Part shown: in pieces, positions 1 through 8,706 of the stretch | Layout: each line of letters begins with the position of its first letter | How positions within the stretch are numbered: position 1 is the first letter of the stretch | IMG/VR virus record: IMGVR_UViG_3300037140_000126 | Coordinates: 1 to 64,000 of that record | Reading direction: 5' to 3' (one strand) | Length of the DNA: 64,000 nt | Origin: a virus | Program-made: the position numbers and the translations under genes | Notes under the pieces: model-generated | Seen by the model: the letters and a program-made list of their open reading frames with translations, nothing else | Told to the model about the DNA's origin: nothing | The model's database searches: none

Positions 1-305
1 TCAAAGGAACTTCTTCTAATCGTGGACCATACCGAACCATTACTTGTACAAAATACAACTGTCGAACCACCACCCACCGTGCAGTCTAATAGAGACGTTC
101 CATCTGTTATCGTCGCAATTCCCCCCTTAACGGTGCTGGCGCTCGGCAGTCCGGACACAGTTGTTGGACTCAGGACAACTGGTTTAGTAAATGATTTAGT
201 TGCTGTGATCGTCTGATTATCCTCAACCGTAACTGTCGTGTGCGTCTGCGCAAACACACTCACCGCTGAAAGAGTCAATATAAAAAGCAAAATTAGTTTC
301 TTCAT
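1..305 (-). CDS. Secreted small virion-like protein, 3' end cut by the window
   Basis: About 101 codons are visible from ATG at 305, preceded by AGGGGG, and the frame is still open at base 1, so the C-terminus is missing. Residues 1-20 form a clear Sec signal peptide (two lysines, a hydrophobic stretch, VFAQ cleavage site). The mature part shares the pattern DCTVGGGS...CTSNGSVW with the N-terminal half of the secreted protein at 11944-12534 (DCTIGGGT...CKSNGSVW). It is therefore probably a third copy of the small member of the two-gene cassettes at 3.1 and 11.9 kb. It starts 7 bases after the stop of the gene at 313-672. Function unknown; by position a tail-fibre-associated or exported protein. 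Confidence 0.8.
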   Translation of the reverse strand, partial: MKKLILLFILTLSAVSVFAQTHTTVTVEDNQTITATKSFTKPVVLSPTTVSGLPSASTVKGGIATITDGTSLLDCTVGGGSTVVFCTSNGSVWSTIRRSSF

Positions 306-312
306 AAACCCC

Positions 313-672
313 CTACACTATAAATTCAGACCGCTGTCTGCGTCTTATCGTGCCCACCATGATGTTCGTGCTACCAGATACAGGCGGAGAAAACGGTATT
401 TGTTGCAGGACACCGCTCGTAAGAACTACCAACTGAAACGAAAATCCCCCCGGACTTTCCAATATGATCGAAGTGGAATAATTTCCGTTCGTGACTGGAT
501 TTTGTTGCAAGATTCCGCCTGTGCTAATCGTAACCGCCCAGGAGTTGCCGCCCGCATCATTCAAAGTCAGCGTAGTCGGCTGGCCACCGCTCGGCGTCTG
601 CGTAAGAATCCCTTGGTCGGTTACGCCAACAAGCCAGATTCCTGAACTACTGTCTGCAAGAAAAATATTCAT
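313..672 (-). CDS. Small tail-module protein built of a repeated beta module
   Basis: A 119-residue protein with no signal peptide. It consists largely of a repeated unit: SSGIWLVGVTDQGILTQTP, then GNSWAVTISTGGILQQNP, then FSFQLVVLTSGVLQQIP. Each unit has an aromatic/hydrophobic strand, a G-V-T or I-S-T turn, GxLxxxP and a loop. The same unit occurs inside the large tail protein at 48569-51691 and at the N-terminus of the tailspike at 42714-46382. This marks the protein as a virion component, most likely a fibre-attachment or decoration module. It ends RRRQRSEFIV. Structure and function beyond that are unknown; the name rests on the shared repeat. Confidence 0.75.
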   Translation of the reverse strand: MNIFLADSSSGIWLVGVTDQGILTQTPSGGQPTTLTLNDAGGNSWAVTISTGGILQQNPVTNGNYSTSIILESPGGFSFQLVVLTSGVLQQIPFSPPVSGSTNIMVGTIRRRQRSEFIV

Positions 673-703
673 AGATTACGGCACCATCTGCTGCGCTTAG
701 GCG

Positions 704-3136
704 TCATGGTAGTCCGAACCACACTGCGTTGTTGCCTGGAGTTAGATACGCTCCGATGTTCCATTTGCCACTCTGAGCACCTGTCAGCACTCTATTCGGC
801 CACACTGATACAGGAAGCAAAGCGTTCTGATATGTCGAGCCTAGATTGACTCCTGAATTGATGGCCGGAGAACCGGATTGCAGAGTAAGAACATCACTTG
901 CTGGGGTCGTAAACTTTGGATCACCGTCAATCCCATGTACTTCTTGCGCCGCCACGGCTGCGTGGAATGCTACACGGCTCCCGTAAAACGAGTTGTACCA
1001 ATCTACGCAGGGGGACGCCCCGTTGCAGAAATAATCATTGTAATCAAACACGTTCGAGGTTGGATCACTGTGGGCTGTGTTATCGGCCCAAACAAGATCG
1101 CCGCTGCTGGTCACGTTGGCAAAGATGTTATTCTTGACCAATGTGCTGACTGTCGTTCCGCCATCACTCGCCCAGCCCAGTTGAAGAGCAATGCCACCAG
1201 TCGGATTGTAGAGAGTATTCCCATAAACGACATTAGAAGCTGACGACTCGCTCACGTTAGCCCGAATCCAAATAACCTTGTTAATTGACGTAGCCTGTCG
1301 TCCGTTCACGACGTTGTACTCAATCACATTGTTAGATGCCGACTCCATAATGATTCCGTATTGTGGTGTTGCACTTGCGCCGGTTGAAAACTTATTGTAC
1401 CGAATCGTGTCATGCGCACAGGAGTCGTTTGTTCCATTACCCGACTCATCGCACCACACCCCAAATTTGTTTGCCGTTGCTGTGCTTACGTTGTAGGCAA
1501 TATCCAGATACCAGCTATCCTCGCTCATTAGTGCTGCTCCAGAGGAAACTGAAGAGGTCCCGCTAATCGTGTTGTAGCGAAGGTAAGACCCTGTGTTCGC
1601 GTGGGTGCTCGCGTGACTGAATTTTATTCCTCCCGTGTAATTGTTGCTCGCAAGATCGCTGAGCGTGATGGTGTTAGAAAAAATGTGAACTGAATCTCCC
1701 CAAAGAACTTGGATTCCGCGCCAATCATTCCCGGTGTCCCCGCCAACATCGGAAATAGTGTTGCTGTCAGCGTCGAAGCCATCGAAATGCGTTGCAGCGG
1801 ACCCGATAGCGCCAATTCCGTAATGCCAAGTTCCGTTCAGGGTATTCCCGGTGATTGTCCAATTCACAGAGGTTCCCGAGCTGCGCGTTGGAAAGATCAA
1901 AGCGATGTTTGTGTAACTGCACTGCAATCCGCTGATCGTGATGTTTGTTTTGTCTACAGAGGTGATCGCATAGTTCCTCTGAGCGACTTCGAAGGTATGA
2001 CTCCCAGTTGTGGGGTTGCTACTTCCAGCATAGGTATAGAATCTGGAGTTGACGGAATCCCACCACCACTCTGTCACCGAGGCATCAGAATTAAGAGTAG
2101 TCTTGCTGGTCGCAACCGTCATGCGCGAGCCGTCTCGCCAGCCGATGTACGGAGTCGCGGATTCAGATGTGTACCAGAGATTTGTTCCGCTTACCGTGCT
2201 TAAAGATATGTCGTCCAGATAGTATGAACCTGCCCAAGAGTCCATTTTTATTTCGTCTACCGTCATCGAATTTGTGGCTAGTCCTGTAATTGTTTGCTCG
2301 GTGGTTCCATCAACCTTTAGAACACACCCACCCGCCGCCGGGTCGGTCACCATCACTAAATCAACTTCATGCCAAACATCGAGAACGGCGGCGACGTTAT
2401 ACGCGGAGGTAGATGTCCCGACAACCGAATTGTTATAGCAGGTAGCTGTGACTTGCAGATTGCTGCTGGCGTAGGTAAAGTGCAGTTGAGCAACCGTATT
2501 CAATGCTGCATTATACAGCCATAGCTGCGAATCTGGATTGGTTGTCGAATGGTTCGCCACCCACAACGTCCATGTAGCGTTACTGAGACTTCCGATAGAT
2601 GTCTTCGTTAGAGCAGAATCCTTATTTGACGCCGCCTCCAATACGGAGTACGTCCCCGAATGTGTAAGGGCAGTTGAAACTGTCCATCCAGCAGGAGCGC
2701 CGTTGTTGGTTGCCACCCATTTGGACAAGTCTCCGGTTTCAAATCCATCCGAAAATATGACACTACTACTAAAGTCCTGCGTCCATGCTCCTGTCGTATT
2801 AGCAGACGCCGATCCAAGAATTTTAGGTAGTGCCCCGCTACCGTAAGCTCCGTAGGTTATGACGTTCCCCACGGTGCCAGTCACCCCTACCGTTTCCATA
2901 TCACGCCACGTATCTCCACGATTCAGCAAGATTGAGTCACCAGCATTTATCGTTGTAGACGTGCAGACTGATGAGCAACCTGCCATTCCAGGTGCAAATG
3001 CCCATGACGCCCCTGTTGAAGTTCCAGCGGCAGCGTTGCTCCCAGCATTTGAGACGTAGTATGTCGTAGCCGAAGCCGGAAGCGCGAAGACCAAGAGCGA
3101 GAAAATAATTATAAATTGTCTCATCGTTGTTCTCAT
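704..3136 (-). CDS. Secreted right-handed beta-helix protein
   Basis: About 810 residues. I chose the ATG at 3136 because it overlaps the TGA of the upstream gene (ATGA), and a Sec signal peptide follows directly (MRTTMRQFIIIF, cleaved near PASA-TTYYV). The mature N-terminus (TYYVSNAGSNAAAGTS...A, then W around residue 40 and LNRGDTW) is typical of secreted pectate-lyase-like parallel beta-helix proteins. Residues about 125-320 resemble an inserted concanavalin-like carbohydrate-binding domain (FSDGFETGDLSKW...W, YYLDDISL). The beta-helix coils resume after this. The protein ends NNAVWFGLP, almost identical to the end of the otherwise different protein at 9713-11947. Likely a polysaccharide-binding or -cleaving adhesin; catalytic residues were not assigned. 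Confidence 0.75.
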   Translation of the reverse strand: MRTTMRQFIIIFSLLVFALPASATTYYVSNAGSNAAAGTSTGASWAFAPGMAGCSSVCTSTTINAGDSILLNRGDTWRDMETVGVTGTVGNVITYGAYGSGALPKILGSASANTTGAWTQDFSSSVIFSDGFETGDLSKWVATNNGAPAGWTVSTALTHSGTYSVLEAASNKDSALTKTSIGSLSNATWTLWVANHSTTNPDSQLWLYNAALNTVAQLHFTYASSNLQVTATCYNNSVVGTSTSAYNVAAVLDVWHEVDLVMVTDPAAGGCVLKVDGTTEQTITGLATNSMTVDEIKMDSWAGSYYLDDISLSTVSGTNLWYTSESATPYIGWRDGSRMTVATSKTTLNSDASVTEWWWDSVNSRFYTYAGSSNPTTGSHTFEVAQRNYAITSVDKTNITISGLQCSYTNIALIFPTRSSGTSVNWTITGNTLNGTWHYGIGAIGSAATHFDGFDADSNTISDVGGDTGNDWRGIQVLWGDSVHIFSNTITLSDLASNNYTGGIKFSHASTHANTGSYLRYNTISGTSSVSSGAALMSEDSWYLDIAYNVSTATANKFGVWCDESGNGTNDSCAHDTIRYNKFSTGASATPQYGIIMESASNNVIEYNVVNGRQATSINKVIWIRANVSESSASNVVYGNTLYNPTGGIALQLGWASDGGTTVSTLVKNNIFANVTSSGDLVWADNTAHSDPTSNVFDYNDYFCNGASPCVDWYNSFYGSRVAFHAAVAAQEVHGIDGDPKFTTPASDVLTLQSGSPAINSGVNLGSTYQNALLPVSVWPNRVLTGAQSGKWNIGAYLTPGNNAVWFGLP

Positions 3137-3738
3137 TGGAAATCCTGACTCGGCACGCATTTCGCGGCGGTGCCGTTAAGATAGCAGGAAATTATATCGT
3201 TGGTCGCCAGCGCACCAGTTACACCCGTACCTACCGTAATAGTTGGTGTGCTGCCACCGGGCCACTCCACGACTCCCCCACCAGATGTGCTAATCATGCC
3301 GTCATAGGTTGAGCTAGTGGACTGGTATATAGTGAGTTGAAGTTTGAACGTACCAGTGCTCGGCTGCGTGAAGGTCAGAGCGCATGTATCACCCGCCGTG
3401 AGCGTAACATTTTGAATGTTCCCGTTCGCGGGTGCAATAGTCGCCGCCGTCGTGCAGGTGCCGTTTGAGTATTCGGCGTTTGTAGCTAACTGCGAAGTAT
3501 TAATCAGTCCAAAACTCTTCGTTCCAGTGATCGTCTGAACATCCTCTAGGGTGACATCCGTGTGCTGCGACTGTGGAGGATCGGGAGCAGCAACATCATC
3601 AACGATTAAGTCAGGCACTAGACCATGAGGCATATCCAAGCTGAAACTCATCTTTGCCACACACATCGGTGCTTGCGCTAGAAGAACAAGAAAGACGATC
3701 AAGAACATTCTGAATTTCGGAGTTATGATATGTCGCAT
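3133..3738 (-). CDS. Secreted small cassette protein, partner of the beta-helix gene
   Basis: About 201 residues from ATG at 3738, which overlaps the TAA of the upstream glycosyltransferase as TAATG behind a GGGG ribosome site. Signal peptide MRHIITPKFRMFLIVFLV...CVAK. The C-terminal half (NTxYSNGTCTTAATIAPANGN..., then AGDTCALTFTQP, WPGGSTP and DIISCYLNG) is nearly repeated in the protein at 11944-12534. It has the look of the short beta-sandwich modules seen at the ends of phage fibre proteins. It is translationally coupled to the 810-residue secreted protein downstream, a gene order repeated at 12.5-9.7 kb. Probably forms a complex with, or presents, its partner; that is inference from the repeated pairing. 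Confidence 0.75.
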   Translation of the reverse strand: MRHIITPKFRMFLIVFLVLLAQAPMCVAKMSFSLDMPHGLVPDLIVDDVAAPDPPQSQHTDVTLEDVQTITGTKSFGLINTSQLATNAEYSNGTCTTAATIAPANGNIQNVTLTAGDTCALTFTQPSTGTFKLQLTIYQSTSSTYDGMISTSGGGVVEWPGGSTPTITVGTGVTGALATNDIISCYLNGTAAKCVPSQDFQ

Positions 3739-5072
3739 TATTTCCCCTGTCGGATGCACTGTATTGCTTGAATCACTTGCTCCAACGCGTCATCAAGCCC
3801 AATACCACTGTTCCTAAATAATCGGAGCGATGGATAAAACGGAGAATCACAACGGTTCAGTAAAAATTTCCAATCGGAGAGGCCAGGAATCATCACCCAA
3901 CATTTCTTACCTAGTGCACCTGCTAAATGAGCAACTCCGGTATCTACGGTAACGACGAGATCAAGATGTTCAATGATGCTTGCCGTGTCCTTCCAATTAC
4001 GAATGATTGGTGCCCATATGTTTTCAGTGGGTGCGTCCATCCCAAATTGTAAATTTACCCAACGAACACAATCAACAGCCAACAATCGGGTGGCTTGACT
4101 GAGATCAAGCGAGCGGTGTCTGCGTGGGTCAAGTCTCTCAGCACCCATCCAGCAAATTCCAACTGCTGGCTTTGATTTGTTAAACCACGCACTAGAATGA
4201 TGCATTTTAATATAGGGACCCAGTTTACTATCCTGTTCCGTATTCTCTACCGTTGCACCACACCGTTTTGCAAGCCCCATAATAGGAGCGAAATAGTCAT
4301 ACTGCTTTACACCATCTTTCTGAATATTTAGATCAACTTCTGGAAGCTCATCAGTGTCCGCTCCTTCATGGGTTGGTAGAATTTCATCAATCCACGGGTG
4401 CCTGTGCAGCAGTGGCACCATCACATCAGGGCACGCATACGTAATATGTGCACCCATCGCTTTCAAATTGCGAAACCAGCGCATGAACATCAGGTTGTCG
4501 CCAAAGCCGCCACCCTGCAAAACCAAGATGCGTTTACCTTGTAGTGGCTCACCCTGCCACTGTGGAATATATTGTGCGAGCCCTTCTTCCCAGAGCTTGC
4601 CCCAACAGTATTTTTCAAACAGTGGCCACGCTTCCTGCCAATCGCCTTGCCGCAGCCGCCCTTGGGCGTACAACAATCCAACAAATTGGTTCGTAGGATC
4701 GAGTTGATTCCCTTCGCTGGAAAGTTTCAATGCTTCGTCAAATCGTCCGAAGGTTTCAAGGATAACAGCAAGATTCAACAGTGTGTAGGCAGATCGGTTT
4801 AGCTCGACAGCTTTGCGGGCGCAGCATAAACCGCCCTCAGTATCTCCGGCAATATGCAGCGCAGTACCCAAGTGCATCCAAGAAAGCCAGTCAGCAGGTG
4901 TCTTACCTTTAGCACGGTCCACAAGCTCAAAGGCGTCAGCCCTCGTCATGATATAGCCAACACCAACATCAGGCACCAGTTTTGGATCATCATTCCAAGG
5001 CATCGCCCCAGAAGTAATATGAATTGGGCGTCCGTCGTTTAGTTCCAATGCATTTCCCATTAAGTCACCCAT
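3738..5072 (-). CDS. TPR-glycosyltransferase family 9-like protein
   Basis: About 444 residues from ATG at 5072; ATG at 5060, 12 bases downstream, has better ribosome-site spacing and is an equal candidate. The upstream extension of the frame overlaps another gene and was discarded. Residues about 50-170 contain two to three TPR-like helical hairpins (LGTALHIAGDTEGG, NLAVILETFGRFDEAL, DPTNQFVGLLYAQGRLRQGD). The C-terminal part has the heptosyltransferase-like pattern: ILVLQGGGFGDNLMFMRW in the N-lobe and LVVTVDTGVAHLAGALGKK in the C-lobe, the nucleotide-sugar-binding segment of GT9 enzymes. Likely transfers a sugar to a surface glycan or protein. It sits next to a GT2 gene and a double methyltransferase, suggesting a glycan- or virion-modification set. 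Confidence 0.8.
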   Translation of the reverse strand: MGDLMGNALELNDGRPIHITSGAMPWNDDPKLVPDVGVGYIMTRADAFELVDRAKGKTPADWLSWMHLGTALHIAGDTEGGLCCARKAVELNRSAYTLLNLAVILETFGRFDEALKLSSEGNQLDPTNQFVGLLYAQGRLRQGDWQEAWPLFEKYCWGKLWEEGLAQYIPQWQGEPLQGKRILVLQGGGFGDNLMFMRWFRNLKAMGAHITYACPDVMVPLLHRHPWIDEILPTHEGADTDELPEVDLNIQKDGVKQYDYFAPIMGLAKRCGATVENTEQDSKLGPYIKMHHSSAWFNKSKPAVGICWMGAERLDPRRHRSLDLSQATRLLAVDCVRWVNLQFGMDAPTENIWAPIIRNWKDTASIIEHLDLVVTVDTGVAHLAGALGKKCWVMIPGLSDWKFLLNRCDSPFYPSLRLFRNSGIGLDDALEQVIQAIQCIRQGK

Positions 5073-5259
5073 CCCCGCCGAAAGCACTACGCATGTCGGC
5101 AGCCTTGCGTAGCTGAGTACGTTTTTCTGCCATCGCCCACTCAAATATTTTGCAGTTGCGTTCAGCCTCTTGACCGAAAAACCTAGCAATTTCCAAGCCG
5201 CCTTCTTTTGCGACCCAATAATCGTTTCCTGATTCCTCGGGACAGAATGTAATCATCAT
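5065..5259 (-). CDS. Small hypothetical protein between two glycosyltransferase genes
   Basis: A 64-residue protein (MMITFCPEESGNDYWVAKEG...SAFGGDG). Its ATG overlaps the TGA of the GT2 gene upstream (ATGA) and its stop overlaps the start region of the GT9-like gene, so it is part of a tightly coupled operon. The acidic/aromatic N-terminus is followed by a charged, probably helical segment (GQEAERNCKIFEWAMAEKRTQLRKAAD). No recognised domain, no signal peptide and no membrane segment. It may be a small regulatory or accessory subunit of the flanking glycosyltransferases, but that is only position-based. Confidence 0.65.
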   Translation of the reverse strand: MMITFCPEESGNDYWVAKEGGLEIARFFGQEAERNCKIFEWAMAEKRTQLRKAADMRSAFGGDG

Positions 5260-5948
5260 GACAGCACCTCACCCTTCAATGGATCGCCAACACGCAACGC
5301 ATCAATCTTCGGCATGTCTTGCACCCAGGATTTACCAGAATGATGTATCACATGACTCTTAAAACTCAGCAGTGTGGCATATCCAGCGTTGTTCAACTCG
5401 TATGACGCATACGTGTCCGAACGTACATGAATCGTATCGTTTCTTGTTTCGTCCAGATACAGTCCAGGTGTTCCACGCCGTAACGCCATCATCGAGAAAG
5501 CCTGCATCAAACAGAGCCACGCATGGCCAGTAACACCGTGCTTCCCGGATTCACACCAGCGCTGCGGCGCTTCTTCTGACCACACAGACCCAACGAGTGA
5601 CACCTTCAAGCCTTTCTTTTTCGCTTCAGCCCACACGCTATACAATTCTTCAAGCCATCCGGGATTGACCTCGCAATCCGAATTCAGCAAGACAGCTTCA
5701 TGTGTCCGCACTAAGCGCAATCCCAAGTTTGCGGCTCGCGTCCACCACCGCTGTTTTTCAGAACGGATATATAAGCTCGACGGGAAGGCCTGTAAAATAG
5801 CAAGCATGTAAGCAGTTGTCGCAGGTTCACTCGCGTCATCGACAAAGATAATTCGATTCAGGTCAGGCGTGTGCGCCAGAACACTAGCTACACACTTATG
5901 CAAGTAAGAAAGTGCATCGTGCACGGGGATGACTATATCGACGGGCAT
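5256..5948 (-). CDS. Family 2 glycosyltransferase
   Basis: A 230-residue GT-A fold enzyme. The N-terminal strand and loop VDIVIPVHDALSYLHKC, then FVDDAS (nucleotide-sugar contact) and LLNSDCEVNPGWLEEL match GT2. NSD is the metal-binding DxD-like position. The length is short for the family, covering little more than the catalytic domain. No membrane segment, so it should act in the cytoplasm on a nucleotide-sugar donor. The acceptor cannot be told. It is followed with ATGA overlap by the 64-residue gene and preceded by a secreted FN3/DUF4082 protein and a two-domain methyltransferase, so glycan or virion-protein decoration is plausible. Confidence 0.88.
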   Translation of the reverse strand: MPVDIVIPVHDALSYLHKCVASVLAHTPDLNRIIFVDDASEPATTAYMLAILQAFPSSLYIRSEKQRWWTRAANLGLRLVRTHEAVLLNSDCEVNPGWLEELYSVWAEAKKKGLKVSLVGSVWSEEAPQRWCESGKHGVTGHAWLCLMQAFSMMALRRGTPGLYLDETRNDTIHVRSDTYASYELNNAGYATLLSFKSHVIHHSGKSWVQDMPKIDALRVGDPLKGEVLS

Positions 5949-5955
5949 TACTCCC

Positions 5956-6900
5956 CTATTTCATTCCCGTACAGCTTGCCGTTGTCGTCCCGCTCGTTAC
6001 CGATATCGAATATGGCCCTGTTGGCAGGTTAACAACGCCTGTACTAGCCGAAGGGCAGGAAATTGTCATAGACGGCGGTGGAACAGTTCCAGCAACAAAC
6101 ACGACATCCCGGAAATAATTGGAACTAAGGTAATTGCCTGTCGGGAACTTCCCGGGCCCGCCATATGTTCCATTATTGCCAACCACAGACTTTAGATTGC
6201 CACTTACGATCTGAGATGAGAATCCCGTATTCGAGTCAACATAATAGGTCGCCCCTGTATTGACACTCACCGTATAAGTTGTAGAGGCCAAAATGGGAAG
6301 TGCTGTTGCGAGTGCCTGTTGTTGCCAGCCCGAAGCGGTTTCCCCGGTGAAGTTCACTGTTGCCAGCGACACTCCACTGCTAGACCAGATGTGTCCGGCG
6401 TGCGTCCCTGTTTCATTAGACGCCTTCCAGAATCGAATCGCGGTAATTTGACCAGCCGTGTTGCTCTGGAACTTAGTCCCTAGCTCATAGTTCACGTTCG
6501 TTCCGTCGCTGTTATTGTTCGCTACTGGAGTTTGCGTCGTTAACAAAGTTTGGTTAGCCTGTGGAGTAACTCCACCGGGAATCGTTACAGGTGCAGCCGT
6601 CACCGCAGCACTAAAAATTCCCTGAGAATCTGTATTTAAAATAGAGTAGGTAATTGTTTGCCCAGCCGTAACTGCGCTGTCCACATAACTAAGGGTAGTA
6701 GGCGGGACGGTCGCTATAACGGTGTTATTTCTACTGATTTGGGTCGATGCAACCGTTTCCCCAGCCGATTGCGATGGTTGTGTCCATCCGATAGTTACCG
6801 AATGCTGTGCCGAGGAATTAAACCCAAAAGCAAGGATACATCCCAATCCGACAAGTATGCGCAACGTGATACTGTGATAATCCAACATTTTTTGCATCAT
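5956..6900 (-). CDS. Secreted FN3-DUF4082 protein
   Basis: About 314 residues from ATG at 6900, which overlaps the TGA of the methyltransferase gene behind GAGGAAA; a frame extension upstream inside that gene was discarded. The signal peptide ends FGFNSSAQ. Residues about 32-105 form a fibronectin-III-like domain (VTIGWTQPSQS...STQISRNN...LSYVDSAVTAGQTITYSI). Residues about 130-255 match the DUF4082 pattern (LGTKFQSNTAGQITAIRFWK, ASGWQQQAL, STTYTVSVNT, YYVDSNTGF), a putative carbohydrate-binding beta-sandwich found in large secreted bacterial proteins. A short tail with two cysteines follows. Likely an exported sugar-binding protein; an enzymatic role is not indicated. Confidence 0.82.
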   Translation of the reverse strand: MMQKMLDYHSITLRILVGLGCILAFGFNSSAQHSVTIGWTQPSQSAGETVASTQISRNNTVIATVPPTTLSYVDSAVTAGQTITYSILNTDSQGIFSAAVTAAPVTIPGGVTPQANQTLLTTQTPVANNNSDGTNVNYELGTKFQSNTAGQITAIRFWKASNETGTHAGHIWSSSGVSLATVNFTGETASGWQQQALATALPILASTTYTVSVNTGATYYVDSNTGFSSQIVSGNLKSVVGNNGTYGGPGKFPTGNYLSSNYFRDVVFVAGTVPPPSMTISCPSASTGVVNLPTGPYSISVTSGTTTASCTGMK

Positions 6901-7958
6901 ATTTTCCTCGCAATCACTAGAGAAGAATATCTTGGACATCCTGGTGTTGATTCATTGTCCAGCTTCGTCATCAGAGTTTCACAACCCAGCTTACACAGCA
7001 TCCCAGTTAGTTCTTCGATTCGGAAACCAGGATGCTTGTGATCGGTATTCCCGCCGTGGTAAAAATCAGGGTGTGGCACGTAGAGACCGATAGTGCCTCC
7101 GGGCCTCAGCACACGCACCCATTCGGTGAGCACTGCATTTGTGTCTTCGAAGTCTTCCAAGGTATGACTCGACCAGAGCCAGTCAAACTTTTCGTTTTCA
7201 AACGGGAGCTTGTCCGCTTCGCCACGATGGGTCACCTCCGGATAATCTGATCTATCAAACGCTACACAGTACCTAGTCAGTGGATCACGCGAGCAGCCTA
7301 CGTCAATTCCATTCAAACTGGCCTTGAAATAGGGCATCACCATTGCACGGACTTTACTCGTTTCAAGTGCATTGGACTGCTTCTCTGCTACAGCTACACC
7401 AGTTTTCTTGTCGAGCCGCACGTAGGACGCCGCTATATCCGTGGCGGTCTTAAAGAAAGATTCATACAGCGCCATCATTTTCTGATCTTCACCGACATCA
7501 TCAAATACAAGATAACCACCAGGAGCAACCAAAGGCCAACAATTTTCCAGGTCAGAATTTGCGGAAGTAGGGGACTCAAAGTTGTGGTCACCGTCTACCA
7601 AGACAAGATCGAATGGCTCACGCTTGTCCAAGCTCGGAATTGTCTTCGCGGAGTCTCCGTCAAGATACATGACCTCGCCGTTCAGATAACCCATAGCCTT
7701 CAGCATTCGTTCAACATGCTTGTGAGAGCGATCAAATTGCGTGCCATTGTTGTTTGCACCAAAGTAGCTTTCGTGCCAAATGTCTGAGATTACAATGCGG
7801 TTCAGGTTTTTCTTACAGCCAGCGAGCACGCGCAGAAGACTGTCACAGTAGCGCGTGCCCACTTCAAGATAACTGGATGGCTGTTTTTCGAGGGCGATCT
7901 GGAGCAATGCGTCCCAAGCGGCGTATTCAAAGCCAACATCTTTTAGGATTAACCCCAT
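6897..7958 (-). CDS. Two-domain SAM-dependent methyltransferase
   Basis: A 353-residue fusion of two class I methyltransferase folds. Domain 1 (about 1-195) has YLEVGTRYCDSLLRVL as motif I and FDLVLVDGDHNFESP plus PGGYLVFDDV as later motifs, the Methyltransf_24-like pattern used by cephalosporin- or sugar-type methylases. Domain 2 (about 205-353) has GIDVGCSRDPL, LPFENEKFDWLWSSHTLEDF and LRPGGTIGLYVPHPD, the Methyltransf_11 pattern. Both SAM-binding loops look intact. The gene is in the glycosyltransferase cluster, so O-methylation of a sugar is the simplest guess; the substrate is unknown. It is coupled to the secreted gene downstream by an ATGA overlap. Confidence 0.85.
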   Translation of the reverse strand: MGLILKDVGFEYAAWDALLQIALEKQPSSYLEVGTRYCDSLLRVLAGCKKNLNRIVISDIWHESYFGANNNGTQFDRSHKHVERMLKAMGYLNGEVMYLDGDSAKTIPSLDKREPFDLVLVDGDHNFESPTSANSDLENCWPLVAPGGYLVFDDVGEDQKMMALYESFFKTATDIAASYVRLDKKTGVAVAEKQSNALETSKVRAMVMPYFKASLNGIDVGCSRDPLTRYCVAFDRSDYPEVTHRGEADKLPFENEKFDWLWSSHTLEDFEDTNAVLTEWVRVLRPGGTIGLYVPHPDFYHGGNTDHKHPGFRIEELTGMLCKLGCETLMTKLDNESTPGCPRYSSLVIARKI

Positions 7959-7974
7959 AGCTCACCTATACCTT

Positions 7975-8595
7975 TTAGAAATGCTCAAACAGGCCGAGTT
8001 TCAATTCAATCTCTGGATGACCTGCGGCCTTCGCTGCGCTATTAAAGGCCTTTTTGAATTGCCTGACTGTACGATGTACGGGTGTAAACGGGACAGTTAG
8101 GACACCAACCTTAAATTGCCCGTTCAGTTTTGCTTGCATGCGGGACTGCACCGCTGCGGGAAGTTGTTTGATAAACCCAGCAATTGTTTCGAATATGATT
8201 TTTCCTAAGCTCAATACAACATTGATGATCGGATTCGTCACTTGCAATTGTGCGAATAGGCTTTGAAGGTTTCCAACAATCAAGTTGAACACCTCTTCAA
8301 GCTTTGCAAGCGTGCCTGCCGGTGGCGGATTCACTGATCCATAGGCTTTCGCGTCTGCGATTAAATCCGTAAACGCCGTGTCGATTACAGGAATCAGCAA
8401 AGAGATTGCCGGACTAACAAGCCCAACACCTTGTAAGAGGCTGATAATACCGTCAAACGCTGATTGCCCTACTGGAGCCCAATTCTCAATATTCTGTGCT
8501 AAATTGCAACCTTCTAGGGTAAGCGAAACACCACTCGCTAGTACAAGCAATCCTGTACCAGCGTGCTTTGTAAACATTCTTCGTGAAAGCACCAT
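7975..8595 (-). CDS. Tat-exported putative lipoprotein
   Basis: About 206 residues. ATG at 8595 is 7 bases from GGAGG; a GTG two codons upstream is less well spaced. The N-terminus LSRRMFTKHAGTGLLVLASG fits the twin-arginine consensus (S-R-R-x-F-x-K plus a weakly hydrophobic stretch). It ends at LTLEGC, a cysteine in lipobox-like position although the -2 residue is glutamate. The body is mostly hydrophobic amphipathic helices (SLLQGVGLVSPAISLLIPVID, INVVLSLGKIIFETIAGFIK), then a basic C-terminus. This resembles Tat-leader proteins of soil bacteria more than usual phage genes. It may be an envelope-anchored accessory protein; function unknown. Confidence 0.75.
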   Translation of the reverse strand: MVLSRRMFTKHAGTGLLVLASGVSLTLEGCNLAQNIENWAPVGQSAFDGIISLLQGVGLVSPAISLLIPVIDTAFTDLIADAKAYGSVNPPPAGTLAKLEEVFNLIVGNLQSLFAQLQVTNPIINVVLSLGKIIFETIAGFIKQLPAAVQSRMQAKLNGQFKVGVLTVPFTPVHRTVRQFKKAFNSAAKAAGHPEIELKLGLFEHF

Positions 8596-8655
8596 GAACA
8601 CACCTCCGTAGATTATGCTAAAGCTGTAACAAACTCAAATACACTTCCATGGGCA

Positions 8656-8689
8656 TAGTGGACTGCTTCGGCAGACAAGCAGCCCACTA
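8656..8689 (-). terminator. Strong hairpin, possible terminator or RNA element
   Basis: TAGTGGGCTGCTT pairs with AAGCAGTCCACTA across an 8-base loop, broken only by a G-U pair. It lies in the 111-base gap between the genes at 8707 and 8595. No T-run follows on the minus strand, so a classic rho-independent terminator is not established; it could protect an mRNA end or be a processing site. Confidence 0.45.
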
Positions 8690-8706
8690 CAGACAGCAGG
8701 TCAGAA

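Noticed and set aside
1709-2203. Plus-strand frame of 164 residues inside the beta-helix gene
   Set aside because: Opposite to every supported gene, no ribosome site, no recognisable domain; the minus-strand frame has signal peptide and domains.
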